Part shown: in pieces, positions 14,995 through 22,657 of the stretch
How the letters are laid out: each line of letters begins with the position of its first letter
How positions within the stretch are numbered: the stretch's first letter is position 1
Source of the DNA: Chitinivibrio sp051745065
GTDB taxonomy: Bacteria; Fibrobacterota; Chitinivibrionia; Chitinivibrionales; Chitinivibrionaceae
Direction: 5' to 3'
Assembly (NCBI GenBank): GCA_051745065.1
Contig: JBNJDQ010000018.1
Coordinates: forward strand, 1 to 26,331
Length of the DNA: 26,331 nucleotides
Position numbers and translations under genes: made by a program
The notes under the pieces: generated by a model
Told to the model about the DNA's origin: nothing
What the model saw: the letters and a program-made list of their open reading frames with translations, nothing else
Database searches by the model: none

Positions 14995-17896
14995 AAACAG
15001 TGACGCAGCCTTCCCCCTTGTCGCCATCGGGGCTTCCGCCGGCGGGCTGGAATCACTGAAGGTCTTCTTTGAAAATCTGTCCCCCGATCTCAACGCCGCC
15101 TATGTTGTCATCCAGCATCTATCGCCGGATTATAAAAGCCATATGCAGGACCTCATCAGCCGCTATACAGATATCCCCGTCTGTTATGCCGCAGACGGGA
15201 TATCCATAGAACCGGGAACGATATACCTGATTCCTCCGGCAAGAAATCTGCAGGTTTTCAACAACACCCTGATAACCACAGAACAGAAAGACAAGCTGAA
15301 TCTTCCCATCGATGTGTTTCTGCACTCCCTTGCACGTGACCGTAAAGAACGGGCCATAGCAGTGATTATGTCCGGCACAGGCAGTGACGGTACCCTGGGC
15401 TGCAGATCAATCAAGGAATTCGGCGGCATGATAATCAGTCAGGACAGCCACAGCGCCCAATTTGACGGCATGCCCAAAAACCTTATCGCCACGGGGATTG
15501 TCGACTCGGTCCTGCCTCCTACCGACATAGCCCATGAACTCAAACAGTATCTTAATCATCCCTTTATAAAGCGCCTTTCCCAGAAAATTCCGCCGGTCAG
15601 TCAGGACGAAACAGGACTGCTGAAGATCTTCAATCTGATAAAAATCAAGAAGAATATTGATTTCTCCCTGTATAAACGCAGCACCATTCTCCGTCAACTT
15701 GAGAAACGGATCACCATCAATCAGCTTACTGACCTGGACAGCTACATCGACTTTCTGGAACGCCACCCTGAAGAAATCGACCGACTGAGCAAGGATTTCC
15801 TCATCGGAGTCACCCGTTTTTTCCGTGACAGAGATGCATTTACCATCCTGAAAGAAAAGGTAATCCCGGCAATTTTCGCTTCAAAAGGTGAAAGCGAGAG
15901 CATTCGCCTCTGGTCCTTAAGCTGCTCCACCGGCGAGGAAGCCTACTCTCTGGCAATCCTTTTTAAGGAATACATGCAACAGCACCGAATACATAAAGAT
16001 GTAAAGATTTTTGCCACAGACATCGACGAGGATTCCATCAACTACGCCGGAAACGGAATCTATCCGGACAGTATTGTCTCGGATATTTCATCGGATCTTT
16101 TGGCACGGTATTTCTCACGGACGGAGCGGGGTCTGCAGATTAAGAAAGTTATTCGCAATATGGTCGTCTTTGCAAAGCATAACATTCTGAATGATCCCCC
16201 CTTTTCACGGATCGACCTTATCAGCTGCCGAAACATGCTCATCTACCTGAACAAGGATACGCAGAAAAAGATCCTCAATCTGCTCTATTATTCCCTCCAT
16301 GAAGGAAGCTATCTTTTCCTGGGCAGCAGCGAAGCAATTACCACCCTTGCCGAGGGTTTTGATACTGTTGATACGAAATGGAAAGTCTACAAGTACAAAC
16401 CGGGGCTCCAGCCTCCTGTTCCTTCAGGTCTGCCCATTTCCGCGGGCCTGCGTATCAGCACAACGTCGGATCGTTCACGAAAAACCGCGCACAGCACCCC
16501 GGAGGATCTGCCTGATCTGAGCATCGGCTCCCCTCTTTTTGATTCCCTGATATCTCCCCTTCTTCCGCCCTCTGTCATTATCGATCATTCCTATAACATC
16601 ATTTACCTCTTTAAAGGGGCCAAAAAATATCTCACCATTCCCGACGGAGCCATGAGTACACGCCTGACGGATATGGTGGATGAACCTCTTTCAATTGCCC
16701 TGAACAGCATTTTGAAAAAAGGAGACAAACGGGAAGGAGAAGTACTTTACAACAATGTTCATCTCCATGATTCGCGTACCATCGATATGGGCCTGCACAC
16801 CTTTATCAACCGCCGCAACGGCAGAACCTACTACCTTATCAGCTTTATGGAACGCTCCCGCAGTGATACAGCCGTACCCCGAAACAAAAACGATGGAGAA
16901 GACAGTGACTACTCTGCTGAAGAGGAGTACAGAGACATTATACAAAATCTTGAACGGGAACTCCTTACAAAGGATGAGAATCTTCAGGCAACTGTGGAGG
17001 AACTGGAAAGTTCCAATGAGGAGCTGCAAACCTCCAACGAAGAACTGATCGCTTCCAATGAAGAGCTGCAAAGTACAAATGAAGAACTGGAATCGGTCAA
17101 TGAAGAACTGTACACGGTAAACAGCGAACACCAGGAAAAGATCCGCGAGCTCACGGAGCTCAATGACGATATCCGCAACCTGATGAAGAGTACTAAAATT
17201 GGCGCTCTTTTTCTGGATAACCATTTGCGCATCCGTAAATTTACCGATATTATCGAAGATATCACCCCCATACGAAATGCTGATATCGGTCGTCCCGTTG
17301 AGCACCTCTCCACGAATACCCTCTACGCGGACTTTATCGATGACGTGAAAGCAGTTTCAGACACCCTTCAGCCAATTGTAAAAGATCCGATCCAATGCGG
17401 TGAGGAATGGTACACCTTAAAGATTATTCCATACCGTGACACGGAGAATGCCGTGACAGGGATCATCGTTACATTTATTGATGCTTCAAAGATAATCCGC
17501 GCAGAAAAACGGAAGAAGAAGCTGGCCAAACGTCTGGAAACAGCCCTCGGTGCGGGCAACATGGCATGGTGGGAGTGGAACGTTCCGGAAAACCGTGTTA
17601 TCACCAGTCCCGAAAAGGCGTTACATTTGGGATACTCTCCTGATGAGCTTGGTGAAAACTATCAGGAATGGACAAAACTCATCCACCCTGATGATTATGA
17701 GAAAACAATGGATGCCATGAAACAGCATCTTTCCGGCAAAACAGAAAGTTATATTGTAACGTACCGCATTCGTGCAAAGGACGGACGGTACCTGCTGTTT
17801 AAAGACACCGGAGGAATTGTCGAAAGGAATACAGATGGTTCACCGCGTCTTGTGACGGGAATTGTAATAATGTCTGAAGAGGAGCCGACGGGATGA
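14975..17896 (+). CDS. CheB-CheR fusion with PAS domains and coiled coil
   Basis: The ATG at 14975 (GAGG at 14965-14968) gives 973 residues. Domains in order: CheB methylesterase without a receiver (about 14-190, catalytic S21 in IGASAGG, H48 in IQHLSP, D138 in SGTGSDGTLG); CheR N-terminal helices (about 205-260); CheR SAM methyltransferase (about 265-460, SLSCSTGEEAYSLA from about 314, FATDID, SCRNMLIYL); a PAS-like domain (about 520-630); a six-heptad coiled coil (676-717); PAS (about 739-840); and a C-terminal PAS (about 854-970, WWEWNVPENRV, HPDDYE). Catalytic residues look intact. Many family members continue into a histidine kinase in one chain; here the kinase is the next gene, overlapping by ATGA. 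No chemoreceptor, CheA or CheW lies in the window, so its methylation substrate is unknown. Confidence 0.93.
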   Translation: MKNRVSENSDAAFPLVAIGASAGGLESLKVFFENLSPDLNAAYVVIQHLSPDYKSHMQDLISRYTDIPVCYAADGISIEPGTIYLIPPARNLQVFNNTLITTEQKDKLNLPIDVFLHSLARDRKERAIAVIMSGTGSDGTLGCRSIKEFGGMIISQDSHSAQFDGMPKNLIATGIVDSVLPPTDIAHELKQYLNHPFIKRLSQKIPPVSQDETGLLKIFNLIKIKKNIDFSLYKRSTILRQLEKRITINQLTDLDSYIDFLERHPEEIDRLSKDFLIGVTRFFRDRDAFTILKEKVIPAIFASKGESESIRLWSLSCSTGEEAYSLAILFKEYMQQHRIHKDVKIFATDIDEDSINYAGNGIYPDSIVSDISSDLLARYFSRTERGLQIKKVIRNMVVFAKHNILNDPPFSRIDLISCRNMLIYLNKDTQKKILNLLYYSLHEGSYLFLGSSEAITTLAEGFDTVDTKWKVYKYKPGLQPPVPSGLPISAGLRISTTSDRSRKTAHSTPEDLPDLSIGSPLFDSLISPLLPPSVIIDHSYNIIYLFKGAKKYLTIPDGAMSTRLTDMVDEPLSIALNSILKKGDKREGEVLYNNVHLHDSRTIDMGLHTFINRRNGRTYYLISFMERSRSDTAVPRNKNDGEDSDYSAEEEYRDIIQNLERELLTKDENLQATVEELESSNEELQTSNEELIASNEELQSTNEELESVNEELYTVNSEHQEKIRELTELNDDIRNLMKSTKIGALFLDNHLRIRKFTDIIEDITPIRNADIGRPVEHLSTNTLYADFIDDVKAVSDTLQPIVKDPIQCGEEWYTLKIIPYRDTENAVTGIIVTFIDASKIIRAEKRKKKLAKRLETALGAGNMAWWEWNVPENRVITSPEKALHLGYSPDELGENYQEWTKLIHPDDYEKTMDAMKQHLSGKTESYIVTYRIRAKDGRYLLFKDTGGIVERNTDGSPRLVTGIVIMSEEEPTG
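17000..17125 (+). repeat. Six 21-base repeats encoding a heptad coiled coil
   Basis: Six consecutive heptads of the form E-L-x-x-x-N-E (ELESSNE, ELQTSNE, ELIASNE, ELQSTNE, ELESVNE, ELYTVNS) occupy residues 676-717 of the CheB/CheR fusion. Leu recurs every seventh residue (677, 684, 691, 698, 705, 712). The period is exactly 21 bases with synonymous drift. It should form a signalling helix or parallel coiled coil between two PAS domains. Confidence 0.9.
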
Positions 17897-19911
17897 ATCA
17901 GAATGAAGAAGACAGGCTGCGTAAAATAGCCGAAGAAAAGCTGAAAAACAATGCCCCCGAAGCAAAGCCCGGTGAACCGGGGATGGATCTGAACAAGATT
18001 GCCGAAGAACTCAGCATTCATCAGATTGAGCTGGAACATCAAAACCTGGAACTGAAATCAACTCTGGAGGAACTGCAGGAAACCCAGGAGCGCTACCGTG
18101 GGCTGTACATGGACGCCCCTGCAGCATACATTACTGTTGATGCGGACAACTCAATACTGGAAGCAAACCGTGAAGCCGCTGAGCTCTTTGAGCTGCCCCT
18201 GCAGAGCCTGCTGGAACGAAAAATCACCTCCTGCCTGGGCCACGCCTTTCAGGATATTTTTTATCATCACCTGCGCAATACCACCAAGAGCAGTACACCC
18301 CGGGAATGTGAACTTCGCCTGAATACCGCCCGACGTCCCTGGGTACTGATGAAAAGCATTCGCCGCGATGCAGGAAGTATTCTTTCACTCTGCATTGATA
18401 TATCCTCCCGCAAAGAGGCGGAACAAAAACTGACCCGTCTCTTCAATAATTCCGCCAATGCGGTTATTGTTGTTGATCGGGATACGGGAACCGTAGGGCT
18501 CAGCAACCCCAAAGCTTCAGATGAACTTGCCATCGCACCGGGCCAGCGCCTGGACTCCCTCTTTCCCGATTTCAGGAGGGATATCACCATCGCCCTGGCC
18601 GGCAGTTCTTCCCCAACAATTCTTGAGGAAATCCGCTATTCCCGCCCCGAAGGCAGGGAGAAGCTTTTTCGGGCAGAGATCATTCCCATCGACGAAGCGG
18701 AGTCGTATATTCTCCTCACTGATATTACAGAACGTGCCACCCTGCATCATATTGACAAGATGCAGTCCATTGCAGGAATGGCCGGCGGCCTTGCCCACGA
18801 TTACAACAATATTCTTCACAGCGTCGGCTCGGCCCTGGAACTTATCGAGGAGAAAATGCCCCCCGGAGAAGACACAGGCCCCCTTTTTGATATTATCACG
18901 GAAGGTTTGAAAAACGCCGAAAACCTCAATACCCAGCTGATGGATATATCCGAGCGCCATATCCGCTCTGAGATGTCCACCCTTGATATCCACCAAACCA
19001 TTGACGATGCCATACACATGGCCGACCTGAATACGGACTCCGCGCTGACGATTCAGCGCATCTACAAGGCGGAGCCCCCGGCCATTCAGGGAAACCCCGT
19101 GGATATCAAAAATCTCTTTATCAACCTGCTGATCAACGCAAAGCGAGCCTGCCGCGGCAAGGAATCGGAAATCCGCATCAGCACACGCACAATAGACATT
19201 GACACGGGGGCACAAAATGTTCTCGGCTATCCGCTTACCCCGGGCCGGTATATCGAAATAGATGTAACCGATACGGGAACAGGCATATCACCGGACACTG
19301 TTCCGCGAATCTTTGATCCCTTCTTTTCTGAAAACAGCAAGAGCGGCGGAACGGGGCTGGGCCTGTCCCGGGCCTACGGCATCTGTCGCAAGCATAAAGG
19401 TCATATTTCGGTCAAATCCAAAGTTGGTGCGGGAACGGTCTTTCATGTGTATCTCCCTCTTGATACGGATATTCCGGAGAAGAAAAGCTCATCCTCCACC
19501 TCTTCGGCTTCAGTACCGACCACAGGAAATGCGACCCTGCTTATCGTTGACGACGAAAACACGATTCTCATGGCTCTCAGCTACATCCTCAAAAAACTGG
19601 GCTACACCGTTATTACAACGGACAATCCCCATGAAGCCCTTTCCATCTACGACCGGCAGGGCTCATCCATTGACCTTGTTATCCTGGATATGATTATGCC
19701 GGAAATGAGCGGAGAAGAATGTTTTTATGCCCTGCGCAAAAAGGATCCGTACCTGCGAATACTGATCCATTCCGGCTTCTACGAGGAAAGCAGTATTCAG
19801 GAACTTTTCAGAACGGGCAATGCGGCATATATCAAAAAGCCCGCCACCAAGAAAGAACTTCACCAAAAAATACAGGAACTCTTACAACTGCCCGAAACGG
19901 AGGAAAAATGA
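17893..19911 (+). CDS. PAS-containing hybrid histidine kinase with C-terminal receiver
   Basis: This 672-residue soluble kinase has no membrane segment. An N-terminal coiled coil (about 35-70, IHQIELEHQNLELKSTLEEL) is followed by PAS 1 (about 73-170) and PAS 2 (about 183-280). The phosphoacceptor H-box is GGLAHDYNN with H302. The ATPase domain (about 400-525) has an N-box LFINLLINAKRA, G1 DTGTGI and G2 GGTGLGLS. The receiver (about 550-665) has LLIVDDEN and phospho-acceptor D599 in VILDMIMPEMSG, plus a conserved Lys in YIKKPA. All catalytic elements are intact. The ATG overlaps the CheB/CheR stop, and the end overlaps the next gene the same way, so the three should be made together. Together with the preceding gene it would form a PAS-rich cytosolic sensor with an internal relay. 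Confidence 0.94.
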   Translation: MNQNEEDRLRKIAEEKLKNNAPEAKPGEPGMDLNKIAEELSIHQIELEHQNLELKSTLEELQETQERYRGLYMDAPAAYITVDADNSILEANREAAELFELPLQSLLERKITSCLGHAFQDIFYHHLRNTTKSSTPRECELRLNTARRPWVLMKSIRRDAGSILSLCIDISSRKEAEQKLTRLFNNSANAVIVVDRDTGTVGLSNPKASDELAIAPGQRLDSLFPDFRRDITIALAGSSSPTILEEIRYSRPEGREKLFRAEIIPIDEAESYILLTDITERATLHHIDKMQSIAGMAGGLAHDYNNILHSVGSALELIEEKMPPGEDTGPLFDIITEGLKNAENLNTQLMDISERHIRSEMSTLDIHQTIDDAIHMADLNTDSALTIQRIYKAEPPAIQGNPVDIKNLFINLLINAKRACRGKESEIRISTRTIDIDTGAQNVLGYPLTPGRYIEIDVTDTGTGISPDTVPRIFDPFFSENSKSGGTGLGLSRAYGICRKHKGHISVKSKVGAGTVFHVYLPLDTDIPEKKSSSSTSSASVPTTGNATLLIVDDENTILMALSYILKKLGYTVITTDNPHEALSIYDRQGSSIDLVILDMIMPEMSGEECFYALRKKDPYLRILIHSGFYEESSIQELFRTGNAAYIKKPATKKELHQKIQELLQLPETEEK

Positions 19912-20258
19912 AAAAATATGCAATTTTCGGATTCAACGGAAACCTCACCTGCTTTGCCCACGCCATGCTCAACGTACTCGACCTGAACAGCCGCCCGGAA
20001 ACAGAAGCGGTGCTGGTAATTGAAGGAGCATCCTGTTCTCTTATCGGTGAACTGGCACAGGCCGGAACCCCTTTCCATGCCCAATACACAGAGATTATCA
20101 ACAAAGGATATCTTGCAGCGGTATGCCGGGCGTGCTGCGCCAAACTGAAAACCCTTGACCATGCCAAAGAGCAGCAGCTCCCCCTGGGAGACGACATGTC
20201 CGGACATCCCTCTTTCGGCAGTTATCTTGCACAGGGCTACGAAATAATTACGATTTAA
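19908..20258 (+). CDS. DsrE-like small cytoplasmic protein
   Basis: This 116-residue protein starts at the ATG overlapping the kinase stop (ATGA), with GGAGG just upstream. KKYAIFGFNGNLTCFAHAML, VLVIEGASCSLI and VCRACCAKLKTL look like a DsrE/DsrF-fold 'cytoplasmic protein' subgroup whose members carry a conserved C-x-x-C-type pair (here C-R-A-C-C) and end in a MSGHPS segment. DsrE-fold proteins bind or relay sulfur on a cysteine; this subgroup has no proven activity. Placement after a flavodoxin-CheBR-kinase run suggests a redox or sulfur link. A longer in-frame start inside the kinase gene (19719) is rejected. Confidence 0.78.
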   Translation: MKKYAIFGFNGNLTCFAHAMLNVLDLNSRPETEAVLVIEGASCSLIGELAQAGTPFHAQYTEIINKGYLAAVCRACCAKLKTLDHAKEQQLPLGDDMSGHPSFGSYLAQGYEIITI

Positions 20259-20282
20259 TTTTTTCGGAGTACATGATATATT
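20254..20282 (+). promoter_or_regulatory. Possible promoter for the EamA-plsC-GT2-7TM run
   Basis: TTTAAT (20254-20259) and TATATT (20277-20282) are 17 bases apart, ending 38 bases before the ATG at 20321. The -35 is poor but the -10 is good. The same TTTAAT/17/TAT-like arrangement occurs on the minus strand before mgtE. No terminator hairpin was seen after the DsrE-like gene, so readthrough is also possible. Confidence 0.3.
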
Positions 20283-20320
20283 TTCGCGTCTGAGAAAACC
20301 GTACCAGTATCGGAGTATAC

Positions 20321-20761
20321 ATGAAAGGGGTCCTGATCGGCGGCATACTGCCGGCTGTACTTATCGGCACTGCCCTGACACTGCTGAAACTCTTCATCCG
20401 CCTCGGAGTATCCCCGGCACAGGGCATGCTGTGTATCTCGGCGGGAGTTGCCCTGACCGGAGCTACAGCACTTGTCCTCACCCCGCAGGGAAATACCTTT
20501 GCAAGTCTGCCGGCATCCGGCATCGCTGCAGCAGTCGGGGCGGGCCTGTTTTGGTCTGCGGGAACCTATTTCATGAGTTTCGCCGTAGCAAAGTATGATC
20601 TTCCCATGTCTGTTTCGGCGTCCCTTGCTGCAGCCAATGCCCTGATTGCTGTTCTTTTAAGCCTCCTTCTCTTTCAGGAAGGGGCAAATCTGTCTCTCCT
20701 TAAACTGATGACCGGCGCCCTGCTTATTGTAAGCGGATCAATTCTGATAACCCAAGCCTGA
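20321..20761 (+). CDS. Small multi-pass membrane protein, half-size EamA/DMT-like
   Basis: This 146-residue protein is almost wholly hydrophobic, with about five predicted helices (roughly 4-27, 35-55, 66-88, 97-119, 126-144). ALIAVLLSLLLFQEGANLS followed by LLKLMTGALLIVSGSIL is the characteristic last-helix pair of the EamA/DMT transporter family (helix, E, then LxxxxxGxxLIxxGxxLL). Full EamA proteins have ten helices from two such repeats; this one has only one, like small DMT proteins that dimerise. Substrate unknown. CGGAG precedes the ATG. plsC begins 13 bases after its stop. Confidence 0.75.
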   Translation: MKGVLIGGILPAVLIGTALTLLKLFIRLGVSPAQGMLCISAGVALTGATALVLTPQGNTFASLPASGIAAAVGAGLFWSAGTYFMSFAVAKYDLPMSVSASLAAANALIAVLLSLLLFQEGANLSLLKLMTGALLIVSGSILITQA

Positions 20762-20774
20762 GGACAAACCTGCA

Positions 20775-21518
20775 ATGAAACGACTTCTTCTGAAAAGCTA
20801 CACTTTTGTTTACATGCTGTATCTGGCTCTGTTTATGATTGTCAGCATCAGTTTGTTTATCCCCCTCGGAATACTTTCCCTACCGGGGCTTCGCTCCCTG
20901 CGTCGGCGATTTGTAACCATCCTGGGCCGATTCTGGGCGAAGATGGTGGTAACACTCACAGGCAGTCGGGTTACCCTGCACGGACGGGAGCACTTCCCGC
21001 AGGACAACCGCTACTGTCTTCTTGCCAATCACCAGGGAATCTTTGATATACCTGTTTTGATGTCTGCCGCTCCCTGGGGGCTTGCATTCATTGCCAAAAA
21101 AGAGCTGCGCACCATGCCTATTATCGGCTGGTGGATGCGTGCCATCGGCGTCATTTTTCTTGACCGCAGCAGCCGGCGACAGGCTCTGGAGGTTATTCGC
21201 CGGGGCGGGGAACGAATCCACAGCGGAACCCCCATGGTCATTTTCCCCGAAGGAACACGCAGTCGCGGCGGAGCTGTAGCCCCCTTCAAGAAGGGAAGCC
21301 TGAAGCTTGCCGTCAAAAACAGTATTCCCGTCGTACCGGTTTCCATCAGCGGAACCTACCGAATTTTTGAGCAAAACCGCTACATCACACCGGCGCACAT
21401 AACAATTACAGTGCATCCTCCGGTCTCCACGGAGAATCTTTCCCGGGATGATATGGACCGGCTCAATACAGAGCTTCGGGACACGATCAGCGGTGCAGTC
21501 ACAGCGGAGCCCTCGTGA
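20775..21518 (+). CDS. plsC: 1-acyl-sn-glycerol-3-phosphate acyltransferase (PlsC family)
   Basis: This 247-residue LPLAT-fold membrane enzyme is predicted to acylate lysophosphatidic acid (or a related lysolipid) to form phosphatidic acid. An N-terminal hydrophobic region (about 8-40) anchors it. Motif I is NHQGIFD with the catalytic H86-x4-D91 pair, and motif III is FPEGTR (157-162) with GGAVAPFKKGS after it. The VPVSISGTY segment is motif IV. The family also contains acyltransferases for other lipids, so the exact acceptor is not settled. GAGGA overlaps the preceding stop as a ribosome-binding site. Its own stop overlaps the GTG of the glycosyltransferase (GTGA). Confidence 0.92.
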   Translation: MKRLLLKSYTFVYMLYLALFMIVSISLFIPLGILSLPGLRSLRRRFVTILGRFWAKMVVTLTGSRVTLHGREHFPQDNRYCLLANHQGIFDIPVLMSAAPWGLAFIAKKELRTMPIIGWWMRAIGVIFLDRSSRRQALEVIRRGGERIHSGTPMVIFPEGTRSRGGAVAPFKKGSLKLAVKNSIPVVPVSISGTYRIFEQNRYITPAHITITVHPPVSTENLSRDDMDRLNTELRDTISGAVTAEPS

Positions 21519-22657
21519 TCTGGGCAGGGGCAGTTCTTTCTCTGATCTATCTTCTCCAGTGTTTCTGGCTCTCCCGCGGCCTTTACAGACACCATGACAA
21601 GGATGTGACCGCCCCTGCGGGTCCCCTGCCCGATGTGGATATTCTCATTGCCGCGCGCAACGAAGAGCACACCCTTCCCCTGCTTCTCACCTCTCTTCTC
21701 AGACAGAGTCAGCCCCCGCATTCCATAACGGTAATAAACGACCGCTCCACAGATAACACTGCTGCCGTTGTCGAATCCTACGGGGAGAGTCACCCCCATA
21801 TCCGGTGTATCACCGTAACCGAACTGCCCCGGGGAGTTGCACCGAAAAAAAATGCTCTTCAAATCGGTGTTGCAGAGGCCACCGCTGATATCATTGCTGT
21901 CACCGATGCCGACTGCATTGCACCTCCCGACTGGGTAAAACGCCTTTCTGAAGCCTTCACGGATTCACGCACCGGAATGGTTCAGGGTATAACCGTGTAT
22001 CACTCTGACAGCAGTCTTTCACCGGGTCTGCGCATCTTCCAGCATATCGATTTTCTTTCCCACGGAATCATAGCCGCCGCCGCCATAGAACAGAACCTGC
22101 CCATCAACTCCAATGCAAACAACTTTGCGTATCGCCGCAGTATTTTCAAGGATCTTGCCGGCTACGGAACACAGGCCGGGATCATATCCGGCGATGACGA
22201 CCTTCTTCTGCAGCGGGTCTGGAAAAGCAACGTCTGGAAAATCCGCTTTCTCTTTGATCCGTCAGCAAAGATCAGAACAACGCCGGGCACTACCTGGCGG
22301 GAACTGCTGAATCAGCGTGTTCGCTGGGGGTCAAAAACGGTGCATTACACTCTGCCCCAGCGCTTGTTTCTTTCTCTGATTTTTATTTTTTATACCATGA
22401 CCCTTCTTTCACTGCCGGCAGTAGTTTTGGGGGCCGTACCGCCGTTTATACCGGCTCTGTTGTTTGCAGTAAAGATTGCCGGAGAAGCTCTGCTGCTTAT
22501 TCCCGGCAGTCGTCTTTTCCGTGAACCGGTTCCACCGGCGACCCTCCTCTGGGTTTCCCCCCTGCAGCTTGCTGTGGTATTCTATGCGGTTCTGCGCGGT
22601 GTTTTCGGCACCTTCACCTGGAAGGAACAATCCTTCAGCAGGAAGACAAGCTCATGA
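21515..22657 (+). CDS. Membrane glycosyltransferase family 2
   Basis: This 380-residue inverting GT-A glycosyltransferase starts at a GTG overlapping the plsC stop. A leading membrane helix (about 3-22) is followed by the GT2 domain: DILIAARNEEHTLP, VINDRSTDNT (nucleotide binding), metal-binding D131-A-D133 in VTDADC, then catalytic GDDD (226-229) and the acceptor motif Q267-R-V-R-W271. Two or three C-terminal helices (about 285-345 and 350-370) follow. A single Q-x-x-R-W and terminal helices are typical of processive or lipid-linked GT2 enzymes (hyaluronan/cellulose/ceramide glucosyltransferase-type). Sitting between an acyltransferase and a membrane receptor, it may glycosylate a lipid or make a surface polysaccharide; that is inference. 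It overlaps the next gene by ATGA. Confidence 0.92.
   Translation: MIWAGAVLSLIYLLQCFWLSRGLYRHHDKDVTAPAGPLPDVDILIAARNEEHTLPLLLTSLLRQSQPPHSITVINDRSTDNTAAVVESYGESHPHIRCITVTELPRGVAPKKNALQIGVAEATADIIAVTDADCIAPPDWVKRLSEAFTDSRTGMVQGITVYHSDSSLSPGLRIFQHIDFLSHGIIAAAAIEQNLPINSNANNFAYRRSIFKDLAGYGTQAGIISGDDDLLLQRVWKSNVWKIRFLFDPSAKIRTTPGTTWRELLNQRVRWGSKTVHYTLPQRLFLSLIFIFYTMTLLSLPAVVLGAVPPFIPALLFAVKIAGEALLLIPGSRLFREPVPPATLLWVSPLQLAVVFYAVLRGVFGTFTWKEQSFSRKTSS

Noticed and set aside
19719..19907. Extended N-terminus for the DsrE-like protein
   Set aside because: The extension is antiphase to the kinase receiver domain; the ATG at 19908 has GGAGG and begins exactly at the conserved domain.
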